Shown one piece after another: positions 39,101-46,513 of a DNA stretch of 64,000 bases; position 1 is the first letter of the stretch; every line of letters begins with the position of its first letter. Source of the stretch: Desulfogranum marinum (GTDB lineage Bacteria; Desulfobacterota; Desulfobulbia; Desulfobulbales; Desulfobulbaceae); the NCBI RefSeq assembly GCF_016918565.1, contig NZ_JAFFQD010000004.1, forward strand, positions 62,001-126,000, read 5' to 3'. A program made the translations under genes and the position numbers. The notes under the pieces were generated by a model that saw only the letters and a list, made by a program, of their open reading frames with translations, did not search any database and was not told the origin of the DNA.

Positions 39101-39887
39101 CAAAGAAAGTGCGAATAGCCAGGCAAACAATAGAGCCGGAGTGGAAGCATTGTATTGTCAGCAATTTCCCCAAGAGGCAAAACAGCTGAGAAAAGAGTGT
39201 AAAGTACTGGTGTCGAGCAACTCGGCAAGTTGGTTGTCTCTTGGCGGCAAAGTGTCGGCCGCTAAATTGAAAGACCGTCTTTTTTCCTATGTTATGAGTA
39301 GCATTTTTGACATATCTGTAAGAGAGCTTCCCTCTGCTGCAATATTTACAGAAAAAGTCGATGAAATACGAAAAAAAGGGCTCTTAAGAGCAGCTGCCCC
39401 TGTTACTAAATTGTTTTTAGAGAGTCTGCAAAAGCGCAAGCAGGCAAAACAAAAAATTAACGATTGGGCCCAGAGAGCGAGAAAAAGTAGAAGTTTTGAT
39501 CAAAAGCTATATGACCAATACCTATTGACCCTTGAACAAATATTACCCCACGATTTTCTGTTTCAACCCGGATATTCTCTTTCGCTCCACACTATCAGGT
39601 ATCTACAGGCCCTTATAGTGCGCGTTGAGCGCGCTGAGCATTCACCTGAGAAAGACCGTAAAAAGGCAGAAAGGCTAACCAAGGCTCTTAACCGTTTAGC
39701 CCAGTATAAGGAGTTTTCCGCTCCTTCCAAGACCTGTTTGGAATGCCTTGCTGTATACAAGGAGCTTGTTGAGGAATTCCGTGTTTCTGTTTTTGCCCCT
39801 GAACTGGGGACAGCCGCACCTGTGTCTGAAAAGCGGTTGCAAACCTACTGGCAAGAGGTCGAAAACAATTGCCGGACAGTAGAATAA
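36144..39887 (+). CDS. hrpA: ATP-dependent RNA helicase HrpA (DEAH)
   Basis: A 1247-residue DEAH-box helicase, close to E. coli HrpA (about 1300). Motif I is AGDTGSGKTTQLP, motif II DEAHERSLN, motif III SSATID, motif V VATNVAETSITVPG and motif VI QRQGRCGRTGPG. The C-terminal part contains the OB-fold and HrpA-specific DUF3418 region (near WARRARKSRSFDQ). HrpA helps resolve stalled or collided ribosomes and processes mRNA in E. coli. It is a single-gene unit, divergent from galU. Confidence 0.95.
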   Translation: MHITYPPTLPISEHRQEIRSTLENNQVIVIAGDTGSGKTTQLPKICIEAGCGTKGRIGCTQPRRIAAVSVAERVAEETRSGDEVGYKIRFQDRVTENTIVKFMTDGVLLAETRNDRLLKQYDALIIDEAHERSLNIDFLLGYIKQLLPTRPDLKVIISSATIDTEKFSKHFSNAPVVSVSGRLFPITTMYQEDENDDSLQEGTYVEQAIRVIHDLATDPFGGDILVFMPTERDIFDTIDGLDEYIRESNLILPLFGRLQAADQRRIFKQSSKRKIIVATNVAETSITVPGIRFVVDTGLARISKYNVRTGTTSLRISKISQASCNQRQGRCGRTGPGTCIRLYPEQDFLSRDQFTLPEIQRSNLAEVILQMVNLKLGKPDQFPFVDAPLPRAIRKGFQTLIELGALKKSHALTQDGRLMATLPLDPCISKIVIEGGKRNALKETTIIAAALSVQDPRVRPIDKEQKADEAHRQFLDKRSDFLTLLNIWNELFQQEKKISWSKLSKFCKNSYLSWQRMREWIDVFEQISRLLKQRTDFKTLDEPAGYEAIHMALTSGFLRNICRKKEKKLYISSGNKEISLFPGSALYKSGGEYIVAAHFIETTQLFARTAANIKAEWLEELGGELCKRSWTNPRWEKKSGRVVADEHINLFGLPVISGRKVNYGRINSVTRQEAKDIFIREALLHNRLGRGYPFLEANQQLLCRYREIEERIRRRNVVADEEHFFRFYEGRLGNVYDRFTLNRLLRRKKSDTFLRMTSDDIVIDAPVEDELYQYPPTLQVGELTFALQYTFVPGDEKDGVTVSIPCQVIDHINPAVFEWLVPGLLPEKLLFLLKRLPKRIRKTLVPLPDAVDRIMDSLELYKGSLYQNIEKILLKSYRLKVERTDWQPDALPLFLKMRFDFLDEKGKSCLVSRSFKEIHHHLKTEVTSSTNKIATDLPEMSNITANDLDTILPQISVNVGPSASIRVFSPHLEVDPIKDQVHLKYGKESANSQANNRAGVEALYCQQFPQEAKQLRKECKVLVSSNSASWLSLGGKVSAAKLKDRLFSYVMSSIFDISVRELPSAAIFTEKVDEIRKKGLLRAAAPVTKLFLESLQKRKQAKQKINDWAQRARKSRSFDQKLYDQYLLTLEQILPHDFLFQPGYSLSLHTIRYLQALIVRVERAEHSPEKDRKKAERLTKALNRLAQYKEFSAPSKTCLECLAVYKELVEEFRVSVFAPELGTAAPVSEKRLQTYWQEVENNCRTVE

Positions 39888-40174
39888 CTTTTTTAACCCA
39901 ATTTTCCGTTCAAGTTTGATTGAAAACACACTTGCTTGCGCAGGATGGCCGTAAGTTAACATTTCTTTGATGGTAGCTGTCAATATTATCGATAGCAATG
40001 AGTTATACAGCGCTTGAAATAGAGTGAAAATAAGTGCTATTATCATTATTAAAACGAGTGTCAAAAATAAGAATAAACTAGTTATTGTAATCCCCTTGGA
40101 TATTGAAAAATCGTATGAGGGGCAGCAAAGAGGAAGACCATTACATTTGTAATTCCATGAAAAGGAGGGAAAAG

Positions 40175-41497
40175 GTGTATAAAAAATTTATTAAATTGTT
40201 ACCTGGTTTGCTAATTATCGGCCTCTTGAGTTTTGGCTGTGCACAATCACCGGATGTCAAGCAGGAAATGACGCCAAAAGCCTCGCAGACACAACAGCAG
40301 GCAGAAAAAAATGTCTATAAGGGAACAATCGTCGGCAAATCCAATAAAGCCAAAACTATTTCAATAGAAGTCGGCAAAGGAAAGCAAGCCCAAACCATGA
40401 TGGTCAAATTTGATGACCAGACCAAAGGGGTTGAACACGCTGTTAAAGGGCATGCTGCGATCATTACTTTTGAAAAACGCGGAAATGATGTTTATGCAAA
40501 AGTCATTAAACAAAAATTAGCTAAACTTCCTCAAGGTGTTACAGAAATCAAGACCGAGGAATTAAGTGCCTTAGTGACCAATGCGCATAAGATGTACTTG
40601 GTTGACTCCAGGCCGGCCAGTCGATATGGTCAATCGCATCTCCCTGGAGCAGTATCCATCCCTGTCCCCATACTAAAAGAAAAACAGGCAGCCTTACTTC
40701 CAGTTGACAAGAATGAGCTATTGATTTTCTACTGTGGAGGGCCCACATGAGGCATGTCAACTGCCTCCGCCGGTCTGGCGAAGAAATTTGGTTATAAAAA
40801 TGTTCGCGTTTATTTAGATGGTGAACCAGCCTGGGCTAAGGCTTATTTACCAACATATGCCACCCATGATTTTATCAAAAACGGCAATGTCGTTCTCGTA
40901 GATGTTCGCCCCAGTGAAGAGGCTGTCAAGGGACGTATCAAAGGCGCATACTCCATTCCGTACGAACAACTAGATGATCGACTTGATGATATCCCCCGTA
41001 ATGCACCTGTCATACTATACGGTGATCAGGAAGTCCTTGATGCCATGGAAGACATGCGAGACGATGGATTCAAATTCGTCTCTCTTGTTCGGGGCGGCTT
41101 TGCAGGTTGGATAGCTTCAGGGGAAGCGATTGAAAAAGGACCGATTTTTAACACTGAAATACGCTGGGTGCGCAAACTTGGCAAAGGTGAAGTGTCTTTA
41201 GATGATTTCAGGAAAGCGGCTTCAGGCGAAGACAAAGATGCTATTATCATTGATGCTCGAACCAAGGAGGAAGTTGCAGAATTAGGAACATTCAAGAACA
41301 CGATCAATATCCCGCTGGACGAAATCCCTGCTCGTATGAACGAATTACCCAAAGATAAAAAGATTTATGTCCATTGTTCAACCGGAGCCAGGGCGGATAT
41401 GGCTTATAAAGAGTTGATAAAAAGTGGCTACAATGCAAAGTTCTTACTACTTAACATTGCTGACGCTGAATGTGATTGTGAAATTATAAGACCGTAA
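40175..41497 (+). CDS. Triple-rhodanese lipoprotein with in-frame UGA, candidate selenoprotein
   Basis: A GTG start at 40175 (AAAGGAGGG upstream) opens a lipoprotein signal (LLPGLLIIGLLSFGC). A 90-residue N-terminal domain follows, then three rhodanese domains. The reading frame meets TGA at codon 192, inside the first active loop: IFYCGGPT, TGA, GMSTASAGLAKKFGYKNVRVYL. In other rhodaneses this loop reads CGGPTC, so the TGA replaces a Cys codon. The frame then continues without interruption to 41497. A SECIS-like hairpin follows (separate entry). The second domain has LYGDQEVL without a catalytic Cys; the third has VHCSTGARAD. The protein has 440 residues if Sec is inserted. A nonsense mutation is the alternative. 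Annotation pipelines would split it into 215- and 247-codon frames. Confidence 0.8.
40765..40783 (+). promoter_or_regulatory. SECIS-like hairpin downstream of the rhodanese UGA
   Basis: CTCCGCC, loop GGTCT and GGCGAAG form a seven-pair stem with one mismatch. It starts 14 bases after the TGA (40748-40750) and its apical loop is 21 bases after. Bacterial SECIS elements place the loop about 16-37 bases downstream and require G early in the loop. The GGUCU loop is the same core seen in E. coli fdhF. Confidence 0.7.
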
Positions 41498-41515
41498 TTT
41501 TTTTCACAAGTTACC

Positions 41516-41556
41516 TGCAAATGGCAGGTGAGGTATCGCCACACCTGCCATTTGCA
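41516..41556. terminator. Bidirectional hairpin between rhodanese and HPt genes
   Basis: A perfect 15-bp inverted repeat (TGCAAATGGCAGGTG and CACCTGCCATTTGCA) with an 11-base loop sits between convergent genes. It lacks a U-run on either side, so termination may rely on structure or Rho. Confidence 0.6.
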
Positions 41557-41578
41557 CTACAAAACACTCCGTTTTTTC

Positions 41579-41899
41579 TTACAAAAGTAGATTAAACTGC
41601 ACGAGTAATTCACCCAACCCAGCCACTTTTTCTTCGATGGGCTGCGCCTCGCGGGCATATTCCTCTATCTCCAGCGCCAATATACGGATGCCTTCAATAC
41701 CCAGGCTTGAAGCAGCCCCCTTAATGCTGTGAGCGGCTGTGAGAATACCTTCAATGTTGCGGGCTGTTGTTGCCTCTTCCAATTGTTGATAATCTGCAGC
41801 AGCAGAATCTCTAAAAAGAATAAGCAGTTCATCCAAAAGTTCTTGGTCACCAGCTGTCTGCTCCAGAGCAAATTTTTTGTCCCACTGTAAAGATGCCAT
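41579..41899 (-). CDS. Stand-alone HPt phosphotransfer protein
   Basis: A 106-residue all-helical protein. The TAAHSIKGAASSLGIEGIRI segment carries the conserved phospho-accepting His and the small-residue face of HPt domains. It would relay phosphate between a hybrid sensor kinase and a response regulator. No partner is adjacent. ATAGGAGGTAAG lies 3-9 bases upstream of the ATG. It is downstream of tsaC by 31 bases on the same strand and may share its transcript. Confidence 0.87.
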   Translation of the reverse strand: MASLQWDKKFALEQTAGDQELLDELLILFRDSAAADYQQLEEATTARNIEGILTAAHSIKGAASSLGIEGIRILALEIEEYAREAQPIEEKVAGLGELLVQFNLLL

Positions 41900-41930
41900 G
41901 CTTACCTCCTATTCGTTGAGCCTCTGTTTA

Positions 41931-42554
41931 TCACCAACTGAGGTTGTTCTCTTTTATGGTCTGAAAGTCAATCATTCCCTGGCGGATGCATTCAATGGAT
42001 TCATGTTCACATTTGACAAGAGTTGATCCTTTTGTACCTGGTGTCTCTCCGCCATCCAGGATAATATCGATGCCTTGTCCAAAGAAAGACGCAACCTGTG
42101 CCGCAGTGTTTGCGGGCGCACCACCAGACAGGTTAGCACTTGTAGCGGTTATCGGTCTACCAAAAACTTGGACAAGTTGCTGAGCTACGTGATGAGAAGA
42201 TTGGCGCATCCCAATGGTTGCGGTGCCACCGGTGAGCTCGGGTGCTAGTTCTGGTCGAGCCGGGCATACCAGAGTAAGAGGTCCTGGCCAAAATTGGAGG
42301 GCAAGTCGAGTAAAACTCTTCGGCAATGGAAGAACTGCTAACCTTTCTGCTTGGTTGATATCCGCAATTAAAACAAGAATAGGTAAATGCGCGGCTCTTT
42401 TTTTGATTGCGAAAAGTTTTCTTAAAGCTTGCTGATTGTAAGGGTCTACGCCTAAACCGTAGTACGTCTCAGTGGGATAAGCAATCAAACCACCGGACCG
42501 TATTATATCAGCGGCCTGGCGGATTGATTGCTCGTCGGCAGGTACGATGATCAT
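41931..42554 (-). CDS. tsaC: L-threonylcarbamoyladenylate synthase TsaC/Sua5
   Basis: A 207-residue YrdC-fold protein that makes threonylcarbamoyl-AMP for the t6A modification of t[39 protein letters not shown] and [15 protein letters not shown] are the usual motifs. Its ATG overlaps the stop of the purD-purE gene by 4 bases. The partner TsaE is encoded at 25384-25890. TsaB and TsaD are not in this window. Confidence 0.94.
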   Translation of the reverse strand: MIIVPADEQSIRQAADIIRSGGLIAYPTETYYGLGVDPYNQQALRKLFAIKKRAAHLPILVLIADINQAERLAVLPLPKSFTRLALQFWPGPLTLVCPARPELAPELTGGTATIGMRQSSHHVAQQLVQVFGRPITATSANLSGGAPANTAAQVASFFGQGIDIILDGGETPGTKGSTLVKCEHESIECIRQGMIDFQTIKENNLSW

Positions 42555-44323
42555 GTTTTTAAAGCATTATTTTTTTCCAATACTTGCTGTTCCATATCCA
42601 GGGCATGCTGTGTCAGCTTTTCCTGCATCTCTTTGTCGGTAATTCCAAGTATGCGCGCAGCCAATACGGCAGCATTTTTAGCGCCTGCTTTTCCTATGCC
42701 CATGGTCGCAACGGGTATTCCTGGAGGCATTTGGACTGTTGAAAGTAATGCATCAAGCCCATTAAGCGATGATGCGTCAATGGGAACGCCAATGACAGGT
42801 ACCGTTGTATGTGCAGCCAGAACACCAGCTAGGTGAGCGGCCATTCCTGCACCGGCAATAATCAATTTTATTCCTCGTTCAAACGCTGTTTGTGCATATT
42901 CTGTAGCTTGAGAAGGCGTCCGGTGTGCCGAAGCAATACGAATTTCATATGATATATTAAAACTTTTCAAAACGTCTACAGCACCTTGCATCACAGGGAG
43001 ATCGGAATCGCTCCCCATAAGAATTCCTACCGATGGTCCATCCTGCTGTTTTAGTCGCTTTAATGCACGGTGACCAATATCCCGCCGGTAATAGCACTCT
43101 GACCAGGTAATCTCGTCCACTGCCTGGTAAGCGAGTTCAATCGCTTTTTCAATATCTTGACCTATTGCTGTAACACCAAGCACTCTACCACCGTTGGTGA
43201 CTGTTCGCCTATTGGCAATGGTTGTTCCGGCATGGAAAACCTCAACGTTTTTGACTCTGCTCGCCTTGATCAAGCCAGTGATAGCCTTGCCCTTTGTATA
43301 CTCTCCGGGGTAGCCACCGGATGCCATAACAACACAGACTGTGGGACGTGGGTCAATATCAAGCTCTATTTCGTCAAGGGTTTGGTCTATACAGTGTTCG
43401 AATACGTCAACCAAATCACTCTTTAAACGCATTAATAATGGTTGGCACTCGGGGTCACCGAAGCGGCAGTTAAATTCGAGAACGTTAATTTTGTCGTTCT
43501 CAATCATGAGGCCCGCATAGAGCATGCCTTTATAGGGACGTCCTTCTTCCGCAAGCCCCCTCACCGTGGGAAGCATAACTTCATTCATTACCCGCATGGT
43601 CAGATGGTCGGTTAGGATGGGAGCGGGTGAATAAGCGCCCATACCACCGGTATTGGGCCCTCTATCTCCTTCAAAAGCGGCTTTGTGATCCTGTGAAGAG
43701 GGTAAAGGCAAGACGGTTTTACCATCAGTAAAGGCAATAAATGAGGCCTCTTCACCACGCAAAAAACTTTCGACAACAACTTTTTCTCCGGCAACTCCAA
43801 AACGTTTTTCTTTCATGATGGAGTCAACAGCTTGTTTTGCTATATCCTTACTCTCTGCAATGATGACTCCTTTACCGGCAGCTAGGCCATCTGCTTTGAC
43901 TACACAGGGGGCACCGATTTTATCTATATATTTTTTGGCTTGTCCCGGCTTGCTGAATACTTTGTAGGACGCACTGGGAATATTGTATTTTTTGAGAAAA
44001 TCCTTGGTAAAAGCCTTGCTTGCTTCAAGTTCAGCCGCAGCTTTTGATGGACCAAAAATACGGAGACCTTTTTCTTCAAATATATCTACTATTCCATTTG
44101 TCAGAGGATCTTCAGGGCCTACCACTGTAAGATCTATGGACTCTGTGAGCGCAAATTGAAGTAGACTTTCCACATCGCCGGCAGCGATATCAACGCATGC
44201 CGCAATTTTACTTATGCCTGCATTGCCGGGTGCGCAGAATATTTTACTTGTCCGCGATGATTGTTTGAGTTTCCAAACTAGAGCGTGTTCGCGACCGCCA
44301 CTACCGATTACCAAAATTTTCAT
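42551..44323 (-). CDS. purD: PurD-PurE fusion (GAR synthetase and N5-CAIR mutase)
   Basis: A 590-residue fusion of two purine enzymes. Residues 1-425 are PurD (glycinamide ribonucleotide synthetase). Motifs are [17 protein letters not shown]-grasp [41 protein letters not shown]-type loop, and [10 protein letters not shown]. Residues about 430-590 are PurE (N5-carboxyaminoimidazole ribonucleotide mutase): [38 protein letters not shown] and PVIGVPI...[20 protein letters not shown]. The frame is continuous with no stop between the domains, so it is a real fusion. PurD and PurE are usually separate, though neighbouring, genes. tsaC follows with a 4-base overlap. The PurD step and the PurE step are separated by several enzymes in the pathway. 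Confidence 0.95.
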   Translation of the reverse strand: MKILVIGSGGREHALVWKLKQSSRTSKIFCAPGNAGISKIAACVDIAAGDVESLLQFALTESIDLTVVGPEDPLTNGIVDIFEEKGLRIFGPSKAAAELEASKAFTKDFLKKYNIPSASYKVFSKPGQAKKYIDKIGAPCVVKADGLAAGKGVIIAESKDIAKQAVDSIMKEKRFGVAGEKVVVESFLRGEEASFIAFTDGKTVLPLPSSQDHKAAFEGDRGPNTGGMGAYSPAPILTDHLTMRVMNEVMLPTVRGLAEEGRPYKGMLYAGLMIENDKINVLEFNCRFGDPECQPLLMRLKSDLVDVFEHCIDQTLDEIELDIDPRPTVCVVMASGGYPGEYTKGKAITGLIKASRVKNVEVFHAGTTIANRRTVTNGGRVLGVTAIGQDIEKAIELAYQAVDEITWSECYYRRDIGHRALKRLKQQDGPSVGILMGSDSDLPVMQGAVDVLKSFNISYEIRIASAHRTPSQATEYAQTAFERGIKLIIAGAGMAAHLAGVLAAHTTVPVIGVPIDASSLNGLDALLSTVQMPPGIPVATMGIGKAGAKNAAVLAARILGITDKEMQEKLTQHALDMEQQVLEKNNALKT

Positions 44324-44488
44324 TATCCAATCTCCTAAGCCAAAATTTTAGGCTGTTGATTATTTTCCTGCATACCTAATAAAAAGATATAGCATTCGTC
44401 CAGTAAAAAACAGGTTGGTTGCACTGGAAATGCTTGTTTAAATAATAAATTGTGTACTAAATTCTATGAATTAAAGAAGGCATTTCTC

Positions 44489-44536
44489 TTGACACTCAGT
44501 GTCACTGTTGTTACGCTCAAGAATGAGGGCTCATTC
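44489..44536 (+). promoter_or_regulatory. Promoter and FadR-like operators of the TetR gene
   Basis: TTGACA (44489-44494), a 17-base spacer and TACGCT (44512-44517) form a sigma-70 type promoter. Two palindromes overlap it: TGACACT-C-AGTGTCA (44490-44504) across the -35, and GAATGAG-GG-CTCATTC (44521-44536) just past the -10. The latter closely resembles the TGAATGA...TCATTCA box of TetR-type FadR/PaaR repressors, so autorepression is likely. Confidence 0.6.
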
Positions 44537-44567
44537 ATTTTAAGGTCAATTCCCGTTAAACATATAA

Positions 44568-45170
44568 ATGAAATCAGCTGACAAGCATCGAAAAATTATT
44601 CGTGCTGCGACCAAGGTCTTTGCAAAAAAGGGGTTTTTTAATGCCCGAATTTCTGACATTGCAAAAGAGGCCAAGGTTGCAGACGGTACTATATATCTCT
44701 ACTTTAAAAATAAGTTTGATATTCTTATTTCTGTTTTTGAACAGGAAATAGGCAAGCTCATCGAGCAAATCACCGAACTTATAAATAAAGAAAACGACCC
44801 CAAGGTCAAGTTGGAGATTTTTATTGGTAAACATCTTCAAGAGATGAAAAAAAATAAAAATCTTGCTGAGGTTATTCACATTGAACTTCGGCAAACCAAT
44901 AAACTTGTCCGCGACTATAGGAAAAATAGTTTTAGTAATTACTTAAACATTGTCTCTTCCATTATTGAGGAAGGCAAACAGAAAAATATTTTCCGTCAGG
45001 ATATTCAACCAGATATTGCGAAACAAATACTCTTTGGCGCATTGGATGAGATTTCCCGCATCTGGGGCTCGGGTAATGAAATGGGAATGGACTTCTCTGT
45101 TGAAGACGTAACCGAACAATTAACAGCTATTTTTCAGCAAGGGGTTTTGGAAACCGACCATGAGTCGTAA
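44568..45170 (+). CDS. TetR/AcrR-family regulator, FadR-like
   Basis: A 200-residue repressor. The N-terminal HTH reads KHRKIIRAATKVFAKKGFFNARISDIAKEAKVADGTIYLYFKNK, as in fatty-acid-responsive TetR proteins. The C-terminal domain (residues 55-200) is the ligand-binding part. The upstream operator resembling FadR boxes suggests that it senses acyl-CoA or a related lipid. Target genes are not nearby, so it acts in trans or only on itself. Shine-Dalgarno is weak. Transcription is divergent from purD-purE. Confidence 0.85.
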   Translation: MKSADKHRKIIRAATKVFAKKGFFNARISDIAKEAKVADGTIYLYFKNKFDILISVFEQEIGKLIEQITELINKENDPKVKLEIFIGKHLQEMKKNKNLAEVIHIELRQTNKLVRDYRKNSFSNYLNIVSSIIEEGKQKNIFRQDIQPDIAKQILFGALDEISRIWGSGNEMGMDFSVEDVTEQLTAIFQQGVLETDHES

Positions 45171-45219
45171 TTTTTCTGTTTAGTAAAAAACAAACATTTC
45201 ACGCATTCTGCAAACGTCT

Positions 45220-45321
45220 ATCGAGTTAAACAACTCGATTTAAACTAGACAAAGTATTGACAGCACTCTTCGCTGTCTTAAGTGGACAACAGCTCTGAGG
45301 GCCCCATCTCTAGAGCTGTTG
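45220..45321. terminator. Three hairpins between the TetR gene and greA
   Basis: Between convergent genes there are ATCGAGTT-AAAC-AACTCGAT (45220-45239), GACAGC...GCTGTC (45259-45276) and CAACAGCTCT...AGAGCTGTTG (45287-45321). None has a clear U-run. They probably end transcription from both sides, but an independent small RNA is not excluded. Confidence 0.45.
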
Positions 45322-45367
45322 ATCACTAGACATCAAAACATTATGTAGGTTAGTGTAGGTTAGGCTC

Positions 45368-45853
45368 TTATTGGATTGTGCCAACAGCTATATCGACCAC
45401 CTCAAATTCACGAACTCCGCCAGGTGTCTTGGCTATTACTTCATCTCCTACTTCTTTACCAAGCATGGACCTGCCAAGTGGCGATAAAACAGAAATAGAT
45501 CCTTTTTTTACATCCGCTTCTTCCGGTCCCAGGAGCTGGTAGGTCATTTCTTCATCGGTCTCCATGTCCATAAGCGTAATAACGGTGCCGAAAATGGCCC
45601 TTTCTATGGGCACTTGAGAGCAGTCAATAACCTCAGCTCTTCCGAGTTTATCTTTTAGCTCCATTATTCGGCCTTCAATCATGCCCTGTCGTTCTTTTGC
45701 AGCATGATATTCGGCGTTTTCTTTAAGATCTCCATGTTCCCTCGCGACCTCTATAGCCTTAACTATTTCGTGACGCTCCACTCTCTCAAGTTGATCGAGT
45801 TCGTTACGAAGTTGTTTGTTTCCTGTAAGGGACATAGGTATACGTTCAACCAT
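45368..45853 (-). CDS. greA: Transcription elongation factor GreA
   Basis: A 161-residue factor that rescues backtracked RNA polymerase by stimulating transcript cleavage. The N-terminal coiled coil carries the acidic tip (DLKENAEYHAAKERQGMIEGRI). The C-terminal FKBP-like domain has ISVLSPLGRSMLGKEVGD. The usual MERIPM-type start is present as MVERIPMSLTGNKQL. The length is normal. Confidence 0.96.
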   Translation of the reverse strand: MVERIPMSLTGNKQLRNELDQLERVERHEIVKAIEVAREHGDLKENAEYHAAKERQGMIEGRIMELKDKLGRAEVIDCSQVPIERAIFGTVITLMDMETDEEMTYQLLGPEEADVKKGSISVLSPLGRSMLGKEVGDEVIAKTPGGVREFEVVDIAVGTIQ

Positions 45854-46063
45854 TACTTCTTCCTCTAACTATAAATTGTTGTGTTTGAAGGTACATTTTC
45901 ATTAAGCAATCCATGGAAAAAATCAGTGCGGAAACTTTCCTGTTTTTTTCAGGGGTACTGTGTCTAACCTTGATTTCTCTTCAGTTCGGGCAGTGCCGGA
46001 TTTAATCTTTACTGAAAATGACAAAATGCTCATGAAATATTCGTGTTAATGGATGTGGCCTAA

Positions 46064-46308
46064 CCCAAATTTCTCATGAACTTTTTGATTTTAAATTCAA
46101 TCAATTGATATTATTGCTTAAAGAGTAATTGTGCAATTAACAGCCTGTTTTTCGTTTTCAATCAAAAAGTTCTCCCTTGGGGGCAATATATTTTTCCGCG
46201 GGATCTACATCACAAAACACTTGCAGTAGTTTACTGACCGAGTCTTCGTTACCTGGTGCGCGGCTTGTAGCTTGTTCCGTGAAAAACGTTATTGATGAGA
46301 AATTCGGG
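46064..46308. repeat. Interspersed repeat family C, copy 1 (MITE-like)
   Basis: The left end CCCAAATTTCTCATGAA and right end TTGATGAGAAATTCGGG are 17-bp inverted repeats with two mismatches. Both are flanked directly by CTAA, a possible 4-bp target duplication. The interior matches copy 2 (55541-55730). An open frame on the minus strand inside (ending in GELFD) lines up with a frame in copy 2 (ending EELFA), but nearly all differences are non-synonymous, so it is not treated as a gene. The rest of the gap, 45854-46063, has no feature I recognise. Confidence 0.75.
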
Positions 46309-46342
46309 CTAACCCTGCTATTATCATCAAATAGTAGTAGGT

Positions 46343-46509
46343 AATTCAACGAAAATCTAAAAGCTGTAAATCTGCCCGAAACTGTGATTGTTCAACAGTG
46401 CTCCAAATATTCACAAGCAGACCGATTTAGCAGATAATCCCCGACCTCGATACATCGCAGTGTTGAGCGGACAGTTCGAGGAGATTTTGGGTACTGGTGA
46501 ATAGTTGCA
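46343..46509 (-). repeat. Interspersed repeat family B, copy 2 (reverse orientation)
   Basis: Read on the minus strand this matches copy 1: CCGACCTCGATACATCG is the complement of the CGATGTATCGAAGTCGGGG block, and GAATATTTGGAGCACTG matches the family hallmark. The tail (AATTCAACGAAAATC, plus strand) equals the CTTCGCTGAATT tail of the other copies. It abuts family C copy 1 and ends 4 bases before the TPR gene stop. Confidence 0.75.
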
Positions 46510-46513
46510 ACTG

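Noticed and set aside
39940-39960. Short identity (TACGGCCATCCTGC on the minus strand) with the start of priA, upstream of the rhodanese gene
   Set aside because: Only 14 bases are identical, encoding a few residues, with no extended similarity. Chance or a tiny duplication cannot be distinguished.
46158-46349. 63-codon minus-strand frame inside family C copy 1
   Set aside because: It spans a repeat end, and the aligned frame in copy 2 differs mostly by amino-acid-changing substitutions.
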